This document shows positions 33,519 to 43,571 of a stretch of DNA of 64,000 nt, piece after piece. Numbering within the stretch: position 1 is the stretch's first letter; every line of letters starts with the position of its first letter. Source of the stretch: Aquipseudomonas guryensis. Its GTDB lineage: Bacteria; Pseudomonadota; Gammaproteobacteria; Pseudomonadales; Pseudomonadaceae. Under the pieces are notes generated by a model, which saw nothing but the letters and a program-made list of their open reading frames with translations, was not told where the DNA came from and searched no databases. The stretch is taken from positions 992,001 through 1,056,000 of the forward strand of contig NZ_JACJFN010000001.1 in assembly GCF_014164785.1 (NCBI RefSeq). Direction: 5' to 3'. The position numbers and the translations under genes were made by a program.

Positions 33519-35156
33519 TCAGTCGCTCAGCGGCAGTTCGAAATAGAAGGTCGAGCCCTCGCCCACGCGGCTGTGAAAATCGATACGCCCGCCCATACGC
33601 TCCAGCAACTGCCGGGTGATGGCCAGGCCCAGGCCGGTTCCGCCCTTGCTGCGCGTGTCGGAACAGTCGGCCTGGGTAAACTTGTCGAATACCCTGGGAT
33701 GGAACTCCGGCGCAATGCCGAGGCCATGATCCTGCACGCTGACCCTGGCCCAGCCCTCGCATAGGGCGATGCTGATTTCCACCTCAGCGCCACTCGGAGA
33801 AAACTTGGCCGCATTGGACAGCAGGTTGTTCAACACCTGCTCCAGGCGCAGCGCATCGACGCGAACCCAGGCGTCCACCTGACTGCTCAGCTTGAGCTTT
33901 ACCCCGTGCTGTTCGGCATACCCCTGGTTGTTGCGCACGGCCAATTCGACCAGCGGCAGCAGCGCCTGAGGTTGCAGGTTGAACACCATCTGCCCGGCCA
34001 GCAGCTTTTCCATATCCAGCAGGTCATTGACCAGCAGGGCCAACTGCTGGCTGTTCTGCCGGGCGATTTCCAGCATATCCCGAGCCTTGTCCGGCAGCTC
34101 GCCGAGCACACCACCACTGACCAGGCCGAGCGCCCCGGTAATCGATGTCAGCGGGGTACGCAGTTCATGGCTAACAGTGGCCACGAACTCGCGCTGCATC
34201 CTGGCCAGGCGCTTTTCTTCGGTAATGTCTTCGACCATCGACCAGATCTGCCGCTGCCCCTGAGCGTCGGTCAGCAACAAGCCCTTGACCCTTACCGTAA
34301 AGCGGCTGCCATCGCGGCGCAGCAACTCCTTTTCATAAGGGCCGAAGCGACCTGAACCCATCAGTTGCCGCAGTTGCTCGCGTTCCTGGGTTTCATAGTC
34401 GCGCGGAGTGACCTGCCAATAGTCGAGCTGGAGGAACTCTTCCTGGCTGTAGCCGGTGTCGCACAACAGCTGCTCGTTGACCTCCAGAAAGCGGCCGCTG
34501 CGGATATCGGTGAGGGCAATACCGATGGGCGAGAGGTCGAACAGCCCACGCAAGCGCGCCTCGTTGAGCTGCAGCGCCTGAGTCTGCTGCTTGAGATGCT
34601 GCATCAGGGCCCAGCCGACATAGCCGATGGTGCCGCTGAACAGGCCGATTACCATGGCCATCACCACCCAAACCGCAGGCTGCGCGCTGTATGCCTGGAA
34701 ATCCACGATCTGCAGCGGCAACCCCCGATTGACCGCCAGCAGGGCCAGAACCAGCACCCAGAGCAGGATCATCCCGCTCAGCCACAGTACCGCCCGACGC
34801 GTGGCAAACAGCCCGACCAGAAAGGCCAGAAACATCAGAAAACCACGGGATTCGGCAGCAGGACCGAGCTGCAGCGTCGAAGGTGTGACAAACAGGAAGA
34901 AGATCAGCGCCAACAGCACCAGACGCGTCTGCATGGACAGGCGCTCGCGCAGCAACACCACCCCCCAGAGCACCACGCAGGCGAGCAGCTGGATACCCAT
35001 GAACAGATGCCAACCGAGAAAGCTGGCGCGCCACAGCGACAACAACAGGGCCGGCAGCGACAGCAGCGCAATTATCAGCACAACATTGCCGAACACCCGC
35101 TGGCTGAGTTGCTCGAAAGACTCGTGAGCATGCGCCACACGCACCCAAAACCGCAT
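33519..35156 (-). CDS. Membrane PAS sensor histidine kinase
   Basis: A 545-residue hybrid-free histidine kinase. Six hydrophobic segments occupy residues 22-184 with almost no periplasmic domain. A PAS domain follows (ARLRGLFDLSPIGIALTDIR to VEDITEEKRLARMQ, 200-322), then HisKA with VSHELRTPLTSITG (His330), and the ATPase domain with NNLLSNAAKFSP (N box), VQDHGLGIAP (G1), FDKFTQ (F box) and GGTGLGLAI (G2). No response regulator is adjacent, so it is an orphan. GAGG lies 7 bases before the ATG. The signal is unknown. Confidence 0.9.
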   Translation of the reverse strand: MRFWVRVAHAHESFEQLSQRVFGNVVLIIALLSLPALLLSLWRASFLGWHLFMGIQLLACVVLWGVVLLRERLSMQTRLVLLALIFFLFVTPSTLQLGPAAESRGFLMFLAFLVGLFATRRAVLWLSGMILLWVLVLALLAVNRGLPLQIVDFQAYSAQPAVWVVMAMVIGLFSGTIGYVGWALMQHLKQQTQALQLNEARLRGLFDLSPIGIALTDIRSGRFLEVNEQLLCDTGYSQEEFLQLDYWQVTPRDYETQEREQLRQLMGSGRFGPYEKELLRRDGSRFTVRVKGLLLTDAQGQRQIWSMVEDITEEKRLARMQREFVATVSHELRTPLTSITGALGLVSGGVLGELPDKARDMLEIARQNSQQLALLVNDLLDMEKLLAGQMVFNLQPQALLPLVELAVRNNQGYAEQHGVKLKLSSQVDAWVRVDALRLEQVLNNLLSNAAKFSPSGAEVEISIALCEGWARVSVQDHGLGIAPEFHPRVFDKFTQADCSDTRSKGGTGLGLAITRQLLERMGGRIDFHSRVGEGSTFYFELPLSD

Positions 35157-35382
35157 GCCGTTACCTCAGCTGATAAACCTGCACTGCCATGCCGGAAGAA
35201 CGACAACAGGAGTCACTGGATAATGCCAGTCCACCTTGGTCGGCCAGCCCGCTCAGGGCCGCCTGGGTCGGCGCTGTCGGCAGAACCTGCCGCGATCCGC
35301 TATCCGGCTGGCTAAGAACCTGCAGAGGCAGCGTAGGACAGAGCAAATTGCCCTGTCCAGACCCGCACATGCAAGTCCGGAG
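35157..35382. other. Intergenic region, nothing recognised
   Basis: These 226 bases contain the kinase promoter side on the minus strand and the 3' end of the zigA transcript. No convincing terminator, repeat or small gene was identified; a 69-codon minus-strand frame here has no family-like features. Confidence 0.4.
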
Positions 35383-36580
<1,198 letters not shown>

Positions 36581-36588
<8 letters not shown>

Positions 36589-37006
36589 TGGGGTTTCCTC
36601 GCACATCACGGATATGGCGTTCGCGTTGTTCCTGACGTTCCTTGGCCTCGACGCACAGGCTGGCGGTGGGCCGCAGCAGCAGGCGGCGCAGGCCGATCGG
36701 CTCGCCGGTCTCGCTGCACCAGCCGTATTCGCCGCGCGCCAGGCGCTCCAGCGCCTCGTCGATCTTGTCCAGCAGCTTCTTCTCCCGCTCCAGCAGGCGC
36801 AGTTGCCACTGACGCTGCTCCTCGGCACTGCCCAGGTCGGCCGGATCGCTGACCGGCTCCTGCTCGCGCAACTCGCCGAACTCCTCGCTGATGCGCCGTT
36901 GCAGCTCGCTGCGTTGGTCGAGCAGACGCTGGCGGAAGAACGCCTGCTGCACGTCGTTCATGTAGGCGCTGGCAGGCATGGCGAGCAGTTCGGATTCGCT
37001 GAGCAC
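36581..37006 (-). CDS. dksA2: DksA2, zinc-independent DksA paralogue
   Basis: A 141-residue RNA-polymerase-binding factor that modulates transcription initiation together with ppGpp. The coiled-coil part ([20 protein letters not shown] and on) has the DPAD tip ([12 protein letters not shown]). The zinc-finger positions read CSET near residue 96 and ASLC later, so only two of four cysteines remain (C-x-x-T and A-x-x-C), the hallmark of DksA2, which works without zinc. It replaces zinc-containing DksA under zinc limitation. It begins 34 bases from the Zur box. Confidence 0.92.
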
Positions 37007-37038
37007 GGTGGGATCTCGTCAGGGTTGTTTCTATTTTT

Positions 37039-37053
37039 TGTTATAACATAACA
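37039..37053. promoter_or_regulatory. Zur box between dksA2 and folE2
   Basis: TGTTAT-AAC-ATAACA is a perfect 15-bp palindrome that matches the Zur core GTTATnnnATAAC. It sits centrally in the 78-base divergent promoter region, so a single Zur dimer site could repress both dksA2-zigA and folE2 when zinc is sufficient. The gene content, all zinc-sparing replacements, agrees with this. Confidence 0.85.
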
Positions 37054-37084
37054 TTAAAAGATCACAACCGACCCTGGAAATCCG

Positions 37085-37975
37085 ATGACCGTCCTCCGCC
37101 TGCCCGATATCGCCGCACAGATCAGCGCCCAGGCACAGCCCGCGCTGGACTTCGTCGGCATGCAGCAGATCGCCCTGCCTATCCTTCTCGATGGCAAGCC
37201 AATGGATTGCCGGGTAGACGCCGGCGTCAGCCTGGATGATGTCAGCGCGCGGGGCATTCATATGTCGCGCCTGTACCTGGCGCTGGAAGCCCTGGAACAC
37301 CAGCCGCTGAGCCTGTCGGCCGTGCAGCGGGTGCTGCACCAGTTCCTGGACAGCCACGAGGGCCTGTCGCAACGCGCCTACCTCAACCTGCGCGGCGAGC
37401 TGCTGCTCAAGCGTCCTGCACTGGTCAGCCCGCTGGCCGGCTGGAAGGCTTACCCCGTGACACTCAACACCCGGCTGGACACCACGGGGTTTCACGTGGA
37501 ACTGCAGCTGACGCTGGGTTACTCCTCAACCTGCCCGTGCTCGGCAGCACTCGCCAGACAGTTGATTCAGCAGCAATTTGTCGATGATTTTGCAGGTAAA
37601 TCACTCGATCATGCTGACATCATTGCCTGGCTGGATAGCTCACGCGGCATCCTCGCCACCCCACACAGCCAGCGCAGCGAAGCCCGTCTGCAGCTGCACC
37701 TCGATCCGCATCAGCAGCGCCTGCCAATCCGCCACGTTCTGGATACGGCCGAAGCCGCCCTGGGCACCGCCCTGCAGACAGCGGTCAAGCGCGCCGACGA
37801 ACAGGCCTTCGCCCTGGCCAACGGGCAGAACCTGATGTTCTGCGAAGATGCCGCGCGCCGCCTGCACCAGGCCTTGCGCCAGGAGGACGGCGTTCAGGGC
37901 TTTCACCTGGAAGTGCTGCACGCGGAAAGCCTGCACGCCCATGACGCCGTGGCGCGCAGCAGTTGGCAGCGATGA
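37085..37975 (+). CDS. folE2: GTP cyclohydrolase FolE2 (type IB)
   Basis: A 296-residue zinc-independent GTP cyclohydrolase that makes 7,8-dihydroneopterin triphosphate for folate and related pathways. Family marks are VDAGVSLDDVSARGIHMSR (residues 44-62) with the conserved H/M/SR region, and GYSSTCPCSAALAR (145-158) with the metal-binding and active-site cysteine. It takes over from zinc-dependent FolE during zinc starvation. The Zur box lies 32 bases upstream of the ATG, and the divergent genes belong to the same response. Confidence 0.93.
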   Translation: MTVLRLPDIAAQISAQAQPALDFVGMQQIALPILLDGKPMDCRVDAGVSLDDVSARGIHMSRLYLALEALEHQPLSLSAVQRVLHQFLDSHEGLSQRAYLNLRGELLLKRPALVSPLAGWKAYPVTLNTRLDTTGFHVELQLTLGYSSTCPCSAALARQLIQQQFVDDFAGKSLDHADIIAWLDSSRGILATPHSQRSEARLQLHLDPHQQRLPIRHVLDTAEAALGTALQTAVKRADEQAFALANGQNLMFCEDAARRLHQALRQEDGVQGFHLEVLHAESLHAHDAVARSSWQR

Positions 37976-38043
37976 TGCGCTGACGCCATGCTGCGGCCCT
38001 GCTACCGTGCTATGCCCACCCGAACTGCCCCCGGAGCCCAACC

Positions 38044-38277
38044 ATGAACACCCTGGCCCTGTTTATGCTCGCCCTGCTGCTGTTGGCAGTAGTCGGCGGA
38101 GCCATCTGGAACTGGCGCCGCGAGGCACAACTGCAGCAGCTGGCCGAGCGCGCGCAGCAACAGGGCGAGCTGATCGAGGCAATGAACGCCGTACTGGATA
38201 ACCCTCAGCTCAGCGAGGAAGAGCAGCTGGAGCAAAGCCAGCGCCTGGTGGAAAAGCTCAAAGCTACCCAGCGCTGA
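38044..38277 (+). CDS. Small membrane-anchored coiled-coil protein
   Basis: A 77-residue protein: one N-terminal helix (LALFMLALLLLAVVGGAIWNW) followed by a Gln/Glu-rich coiled coil (REAQLQQLAERAQQQGELIE and on). The function is unknown. GGAG lies about 10 bases before the ATG. The size and spacing look like a real small gene, although no family was recognised. Confidence 0.55.
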   Translation: MNTLALFMLALLLLAVVGGAIWNWRREAQLQQLAERAQQQGELIEAMNAVLDNPQLSEEEQLEQSQRLVEKLKATQR

Positions 38278-38312
38278 GCACGTTCACAGCACCCCAGGCT
38301 CGCGACGGCGCA

Positions 38313-40262
38313 CTACCAGCCGCCCCCGCCCCCGCCACCACCGCCACCGCCCGAAGAACCGCCGCCGGACGAGCCACCGGATGAGCTCCCCGACGAAGAC
38401 GGGCTGGGCGGCGGTGTAGCGGCGCTTGAGGTGGCGCTGCTCAGGCCGCCGAGCAGGGCGCCGGTCAGCGCGCTGGGCCTGGAGAAACTGCTGCGGCTGC
38501 GGTACCAGTCGGGCTGGTATTCGCGCAGTGCGGGATCGATCAGGCCGGCGTCCAGGGCCGCGGTGAAGCGCGCGGTCCATGCCCCTTCCACGCCCAGCGC
38601 CATAGCGTAGGGCAGGTGCTGCTCGTACAGGGCGATGCTCATGGCCGGCGCCTCGGCGGCGCGGGCCAGGGTCTCGCTTTCGGCCAGTTGCAGGTATTCA
38701 CGGTAACCCTCGGCCGCATCCAGCAGGCGCCGCCCTTCCACCGATGGCGCTTCCAGCCAGCCGCGGAAGAGAATGACCTGTAGCCAGAACAGCACCAGCA
38801 GCACCACGACCATCGGCGCCAGGTTGAAGAACAGCACGGCCAGGCCGATGGTTCCGGGGATGATGAAGATCGCCCCGGCGGCGGTCAGCACCCCGCCACC
38901 GTTGTCCGGTGTGCCTTCACGCCACAGGCGGATACCGGCAACCAGCATGAAAACCCCGGACAGGCCGAAGCACAGACCGAACATCAGACCGAAAATCGCC
39001 AGGCCCATCTGTTCTTCACCATCGACACTGGAAAACACGCTGACCAGGGTGCCGACCAGCGCCCAGGCCACACCCCAGCCCCAGGCGCCGCGGTTATTGC
39101 TATGCCAGCTCTTGCCCCGCTCACCCATTGCTGCACTGTGGGCATCGATGGCCTTGGCCAGGCGCGGCTCGTAGCTGCTGCCGACGCGCAGGGGCTTGCT
39201 CGGCTTGTCTGCCGGGAACAGTTCGTCGAGCAGCGCCTGCTCGTGAGTCTGCAGGTTGTCGCGCGGCGCCGGCCCAGGATTGAGGATAAAGGCGGCACCT
39301 CGCGGGCTGTCTTCCAGGGTCAGCAGCTTGCGGATGGCCAGGTCGGTGAAGCTCACGCTGACAGCCTCGGCGGCGCTGTAGCCACCGCGAAAACCGCGAT
39401 TCCACAGGTAGCCGAGCTGAGCTGGCGCCAGCCCATCCGGCGCGGTGAACAGTGGAATCACCAGGCCCTTGCGCGGGTCACGACCAACGTCGAACCAGCA
39501 CCACAGGTAATAAGCGAACAGACCAAGCAACAACAGCAGACCGAAGAACACCCCCAGGTTGTCGGCGATCAGCCGGGCAATACGCTGGCCCAGACCCGGG
39601 CGCTCGACCAGGCCGGCCTGCCAGTCCACGGCCACGGTAAAGCCTTCGCCGGGCTGCAACACCCGCGTGGTGCGCAGCAGCAGCTGATTGCCCGCACGCC
39701 GTTCCTCGCGGTAATCGCTGCCGTTATCGCCGACATAACCGGTGTAGCCCATCACATCGCCAATGCGCGCGCCTTCGGGCAACTGTACCTGCACGGCCGC
39801 GGCCTGGATCGGGAAGCTCCAGTCGTTGCCGGTGGCGTTCCAGTACAGCTCGTCTTCGCCCTCACGGTGCAGCAGCTGGGCATCGATGCGGTAGCGCAGC
39901 TGATAGGTGTAGCGCCCGGGCTCCAGCTCATGGTTAGCCGAGCCTAGGTAGTAGCGGATGCCAGCGCCCAGCGCCTCGCTGTGGAAGGGTTCGGCCTGGC
40001 CATCGCGAGTCACCTCCAGCATCTGGATCGGCGTGCGCCGTTCCAGTCCATTGCCCAGGCTGTAGCGGGTGGGAATATCGCGGTAGATGCCGCGGCGGAT
40101 CTGCTCGCCCTCGGCCTGCACGGTGATGCGCTCAACCACCTGCAGGTAGCCATCGCGCTCGACCTGCAGGCCGACGGTGTAGGCCTCGATGACTTCCTCG
40201 GCCCAGCCCGTGGCGGGCAGCAGGCAGCACAACAGCAGCAGGGGTTTCAGCCATCCAGGCAT
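38313..40262 (-). CDS. DUF2207-domain membrane protein
   Basis: A 649-residue protein with a signal peptide (WLKPLLLLCCLLPATGWA), an extracytoplasmic DUF2207 domain (about 25-210; contains GIYRDIPTRY, the family signature), a helix near 237-260, a cytoplasmic domain with QLGYLWNRGFRGGYSAAEAV, several more helices (about 390-500), a second soluble part, and a tail of Ser/Gly/Pro repeats ending in a long Gly run and Trp. DUF2207 proteins are regularly found with LemA, whose gene ends one base before this start. The function is unknown. Confidence 0.85.
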   Translation of the reverse strand: MPGWLKPLLLLCCLLPATGWAEEVIEAYTVGLQVERDGYLQVVERITVQAEGEQIRRGIYRDIPTRYSLGNGLERRTPIQMLEVTRDGQAEPFHSEALGAGIRYYLGSANHELEPGRYTYQLRYRIDAQLLHREGEDELYWNATGNDWSFPIQAAAVQVQLPEGARIGDVMGYTGYVGDNGSDYREERRAGNQLLLRTTRVLQPGEGFTVAVDWQAGLVERPGLGQRIARLIADNLGVFFGLLLLLGLFAYYLWCWFDVGRDPRKGLVIPLFTAPDGLAPAQLGYLWNRGFRGGYSAAEAVSVSFTDLAIRKLLTLEDSPRGAAFILNPGPAPRDNLQTHEQALLDELFPADKPSKPLRVGSSYEPRLAKAIDAHSAAMGERGKSWHSNNRGAWGWGVAWALVGTLVSVFSSVDGEEQMGLAIFGLMFGLCFGLSGVFMLVAGIRLWREGTPDNGGGVLTAAGAIFIIPGTIGLAVLFFNLAPMVVVLLVLFWLQVILFRGWLEAPSVEGRRLLDAAEGYREYLQLAESETLARAAEAPAMSIALYEQHLPYAMALGVEGAWTARFTAALDAGLIDPALREYQPDWYRSRSSFSRPSALTGALLGGLSSATSSAATPPPSPSSSGSSSGGSSGGGSSGGGGGGGGGGGW

Positions 40263-40263
40263 C

Positions 40264-40827
40264 TCAGAACTCCAGTTTCGGGGAAAGGGCGTCGCGCGCA
40301 TCGTCCAGGGCGAAATAGGTAGCGCACTGAAAGCCGAACAGCTGTGCCAGCAGGTTGCTCGGCACCGATTCGATCAGCACGTTGAGCTCGCGCACCGCAC
40401 CGTTGTAGTAGCGGCGAGCCATCTGGATCTGTTCCTCGAGCTCGCTCAAGGTGCGCTGCAGATCGAGGAAGCCGTTATCGGCCTTCAGCTCGGGATAGTT
40501 CTCGGCCAGGGCGAACACCCGCAGCAGACCCGCACTCAGCTGGCTCTCGGCGACGCTGCGGCCGGGTGGGTCATCGCCTTCGTGGGCCTGCACGGCGCCG
40601 CGCTGCAGCACCAGTTGCTCCAGGGTGTCGCGCTCATGGGCCATGTATACCTTGAGGCAGCCAACCAGGTTGGGGATCAGGCTGGAACGGCGCTTGAGCT
40701 GCACATCGATGCCACTCCAGGCCTCGGCCACCCGCGCGCGATTGAACACCAGACGGTTGTAGCCATAAACGACGGCCACCAGCAGCAACGCCAGCACGGC
40801 CAGCACCACCCACACGACTCCCTGCAT
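40264..40827 (-). CDS. lemA: LemA-family protein
   Basis: A 187-residue protein with an N-terminal helix (VVWVVLAVLALLLVAVVYGYNRLV) and the LemA helical domain: VAEAWSGIDVQLKRRSSLIPNLV, then AENYPELKADNGFLDLQ, then EEQIQMARRYYNGAVRELN, ending in a FGFQCATYFALDD region. These are diagnostic segments. It is coupled to the DUF2207 gene downstream. The biochemical role of bacterial LemA is not established; the name should not be confused with the gacS kinase once called lemA. Confidence 0.92.
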   Translation of the reverse strand: MQGVVWVVLAVLALLLVAVVYGYNRLVFNRARVAEAWSGIDVQLKRRSSLIPNLVGCLKVYMAHERDTLEQLVLQRGAVQAHEGDDPPGRSVAESQLSAGLLRVFALAENYPELKADNGFLDLQRTLSELEEQIQMARRYYNGAVRELNVLIESVPSNLLAQLFGFQCATYFALDDARDALSPKLEF

Positions 40828-40917
40828 ACAACACTCCCCAGACCCACCATGGCTTCCAGCGAGTCAGCTTAACTAGACCCAACCACGGCTGCAGCCAACC
40901 GCACCACAGCTCGCCAC

Positions 40918-41424
40918 TCAGCGCGGCTGCAGCCCGCCACAGTCAGCACTGACCCAGCGCGCCTGGCTGCGCATGCTGCTCTGCCGGCCACCATAGACAC
41001 CATTGATCTGGGTACTGAAGGCCGTGTCACCTTCGAAGCGGGTTTCGCCTTCGCCCTGGCCATCCGGACAGGTGAAACGGAACTTCCAGACATCCGCGCC
41101 ACGCTCGGTGATTTTATGGGTACAGCCGGATTCGGGGTCCTGCAGGGGAATGTCGCGCGCCTTGGCCTGCGCCTCACTGAGGCACAGTTGCACGCCGGCC
41201 CCACCCAGCTTTACACCCTGCTTGGCCATCATCTGCTCCATCATCTGACGCTGCTCGGGCGGCAGGTTCTGCAGCTGGCCGAGCATCTGCTGCATGTCCG
41301 GCATCGCCTGGCCATCGCTCTGCATGTTGCTGGTGAATTCCCACAAGCCCGGGCGGATCTGCTCGGCGCTGGCCAGGGCGGGCAGCAGACCCAGACAGAG
41401 GATCAACAACGACTGAATACGCAT
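40918..41424 (-). CDS. DUF3617-family secreted protein
   Basis: A 168-residue protein with a signal peptide (MRIQSLLILCLGLLPALASA), the family opening IRPGLWEFTSNM, a Gln/Met-rich segment (MPDMQQMLGQLQNLPPEQRQ), then VQLCLSEAQA and GCTHKITERGADVWKFRFTC, ending in the ADCGG tail. DUF3617 proteins are periplasmic or lipid-anchored small proteins of unknown role. The ATG at 41424 is the one that gives a signal peptide; the longer frame is upstream noise. Confidence 0.8.
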   Translation of the reverse strand: MRIQSLLILCLGLLPALASAEQIRPGLWEFTSNMQSDGQAMPDMQQMLGQLQNLPPEQRQMMEQMMAKQGVKLGGAGVQLCLSEAQAKARDIPLQDPESGCTHKITERGADVWKFRFTCPDGQGEGETRFEGDTAFSTQINGVYGGRQSSMRSQARWVSADCGGLQPR

Positions 41425-41964
41425 GGCGGGACTCCTTGACGAAGGTTCAGGCAACCTTGCCAGCTTAGGCCAGGCCCTGTGCCGCTGCCGGACAGAAAGC
41501 GCCGGGGCCAATTCCCATCCGGCCACTCCAGCCGTCGTGAAGAGCCGAAGATGGCCAGCCAGTCGGCAATCGGCGAAAAGTTGCTGGCGGTCACACTAAG
41601 TTGTGCTTTTTCGCAAATAACTGTGATGGGGCACTAATTAACAGGTAAGCATTTACTTACATATCACGCCGCATATATCCGATCGCTATTAATGCAGCCT
41701 CACAACTAATAATACACTTCCCTAATTCAAGAACGAACGTGCCAGAACACAGCCATCCAATCTTCCCGGTTGCCATACAGATCACACTTTCCACGCTTGC
41801 CCACCCTCCGCCACAGGTCTAGGATGCCCACCCCATAGGGCTTGTGCGCAACTTATTGCACATCAAGGTGCGCAAGAAGTTGCGCACATCGGAAGCCCAA
41901 AGCATTCATCCTTAATATCTGGATGAAGACATGGAAGTTATGTATCTAATTAACAGGTCAAGGA
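41425..41964 (+). promoter_or_regulatory. Promoter and leader region of the T6SS operon
   Basis: This 540-base gap holds no gene. From about 41630 it becomes markedly AT-richer than its surroundings. It contains the 13-mer CTAATTAACAGGT at 41634-41646 and again at 41946-41958, just before tssA. Two related palindromes (41844-41861 and 41868-41887), a 7-bp hairpin (41905-41927) and GGA motifs fitting RsmA sites follow. No confident -35/-10 or -24/-12 promoter was identified. Confidence 0.5.
41844..41887. promoter_or_regulatory. Tandem palindromes GTGCGCAA-N4-TTGC(G/A)CA
   Basis: The perfect inverted repeat GTGCGCAA-GAAG-TTGCGCAC occupies 41868-41887. A closely related site, GTGCGCAA-CTTA-TTGCAC, occupies 41844-41861. 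The two start 24 bases apart. This looks like a double operator for a dimeric regulator upstream of the T6SS operon; the regulator is not identified. Confidence 0.55.
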
Positions 41965-41965
41965 A
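41905..41965 (+). promoter_or_regulatory. Candidate RsmA-binding leader of tssA
   Basis: TTCATCC (41905-41911), a nine-base loop and GGATGAA (41921-41927) can form a hairpin in the transcript. It is followed by ACATGGAAGT (41929-41938), a full match to the RsmA/CsrA consensus, and TCAAGGAA (41958-41965), a near match touching the tssA start codon. H2-type and other T6SS of P. aeruginosa are known to be repressed by RsmA. Whether the transcript begins upstream of these sites is not known. Confidence 0.45.
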
Positions 41966-43527
41966 TGACTGTTTCTAGCTCGCTCGCCGATTATTATCTG
42001 CAACTGGCCAATTCCCCAATTAAACAAGGGGACTTTGCCGGTGCGGATATTCGTTATTCGCCAGAATACGAAGTGCTGGAAAGCGAGCTGGAAAAGGCCG
42101 CGGCCATGCACCAGACCGACGCCATCGACTGGCAGAAAGTCCGCGAGCAGAGCGAGGCGCTGCTGCGCGAGCAGTCCAAGGATCTGCGCGTCGCCAGCTG
42201 GCTGACCTGGAGCCTGTACCAGCGCGAGAACCTCAGCGGCCTACAGGCCGGTCTGGGCCTGCTGCACCAGCTGTGCAGCCAGCACTGGGACGAACTGCAC
42301 CCGCGCAAGGAACGCACCCGTGCCGCCGCCTTCGCCTGGCTGACCCCACGCCTGGAAAAGGCCCTCGGCGAAGATATTCCGGTGGCCACCCAGCTGCCGC
42401 TGTTCCGCACCCTCGCCGAGCTGCTGCGCAAGCTGGAAGGCTGCCTCTCCGCCTACCTGGGCGAAGACGCCCCGCTGCTACTGCCGCTGTGCCGACGCAT
42501 CGACGAACAGATCAACCGCGCCACTCAGGGCCAGGCCGAACCGGGCGTGGTCGGCGCCGCTCTGGCCCAGGTCAAGCAGGCCGCCAGCCAGGTGTTCAGC
42601 GCCAGCACGCCGATCGACAACGAGCGCGACGCGCACAAGGCCCTGCGCGCCCTGCAGGACGGCGCCCGGCCACTGTGCGGCTGGTGGCTGAAGCAGAAAG
42701 CCAGCGATATCCGCGCCCTGCGCCTGGCGCGCACCCTGCTGTGGCTGCCGATCGACAGCCTGCCGGAACGCAATGCCGAACAGGTCACCGCCCTGCGCGG
42801 CCTGCCGGCCGACAAGCTGGCCAGCTACCGCGAACGCTTCGCCGCCGGCCAGTACGCCGACCTGCTGCTGGAGCTGGAAACCAGCATCGCCCGTGCGCCG
42901 TTCTGGCTCGACGGCCAGCGCCTGGCCTGGGAGTGCCTGCAGGAGCTGGGCGCCGAACCGGCCATGGCCGAGGTGGAGATCCAACTGGCGCTGTTCCTGC
43001 AGCGCGTGCCCGGCCTGGAAGAATTGTGTTTCCACGATGGCCTGCCGTTCGCCGACGCCGAAACCCGCGCCTGGATCGGCGCCCAGGTGCTGCCGCATCT
43101 GCAGACGGCCAGCGCCGAGCCCGTCGTAGCAATCAGCGAAAACGGCAGCCTGCCGGCCTGGGAAGTCGCCCTGCAGGCGGTGCTGCCGCAGCTGCGCAAG
43201 GACGGCCTGAAAGCCGCCGTGCAACAACTCAAGCAGGGCATGGCCCAGGCCCAGGGCGGCCGCGCCCGCTTCTTCTGGCAGCTGAGCCTGGCGCGCCTGT
43301 GCAGCGCGGCGAAGAAGCATGAACTGGCCAAGACCCAACTCGAATCCCTCGACCAGACGCTGCAGGCCTCCGGTCTCGGCGAGTGGGAACCCGAACTGGC
43401 CCTGGAAGTGCTGCGCCTGCTGCACAGCTGCTACGAGCTGCTGCCGCAGAGCCACGTGATCCGCGAACGCAAGGAAGAGATCCACCGCAGGCTGTGCCAC
43501 CTCGACCTCGAAGTGGTGCTGGATTAA
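41965..43527 (+). CDS. tssA: T6SS protein TssA
   Basis: A 520-residue TssA (ImpA/HsiA) protein that coordinates baseplate and sheath assembly in the cytoplasm. The N-terminal ImpA_N domain covers about residues 10-130 (SPIKQGDFAGADIRYSPEYE, then IDWQKVREQSEALLREQSKD and WLTWSLYQRENLSGLQAGLG). The C-terminal part is helical and ends in a TPR-like region (ELALEVLRLLHSCYELLPQS). It is the first gene of the operon. AGG 7 bases upstream may serve as ribosome site; the closer AAGGA touches the ATG and may be an RsmA site. Confidence 0.9.
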   Translation: MTVSSSLADYYLQLANSPIKQGDFAGADIRYSPEYEVLESELEKAAAMHQTDAIDWQKVREQSEALLREQSKDLRVASWLTWSLYQRENLSGLQAGLGLLHQLCSQHWDELHPRKERTRAAAFAWLTPRLEKALGEDIPVATQLPLFRTLAELLRKLEGCLSAYLGEDAPLLLPLCRRIDEQINRATQGQAEPGVVGAALAQVKQAASQVFSASTPIDNERDAHKALRALQDGARPLCGWWLKQKASDIRALRLARTLLWLPIDSLPERNAEQVTALRGLPADKLASYRERFAAGQYADLLLELETSIARAPFWLDGQRLAWECLQELGAEPAMAEVEIQLALFLQRVPGLEELCFHDGLPFADAETRAWIGAQVLPHLQTASAEPVVAISENGSLPAWEVALQAVLPQLRKDGLKAAVQQLKQGMAQAQGGRARFFWQLSLARLCSAAKKHELAKTQLESLDQTLQASGLGEWEPELALEVLRLLHSCYELLPQSHVIRERKEEIHRRLCHLDLEVVLD

Positions 43528-43571
43528 GGCCGTAAGGCCCGTACATACCGAAAACGTAAAGGAGAACAGCC

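Noticed and set aside
35161..35370. A 69-codon minus-strand frame between the kinase and zigA
   Set aside because: No ribosome site, no domain-like pattern and low-complexity composition; treated as non-coding.
38313..38420. Gly/Ser-coding tract as a tandem DNA repeat or CRISPR-like array
   Set aside because: It encodes the low-complexity C-terminus of the DUF2207 protein; there are no regular spacers.
41860..41887. Sigma-54 promoter (GG-N10-GC) in the tssA leader
   Set aside because: The GG at 41867-41868 is followed at the required distance by GT, not GC; the sequence is better explained as a palindrome.
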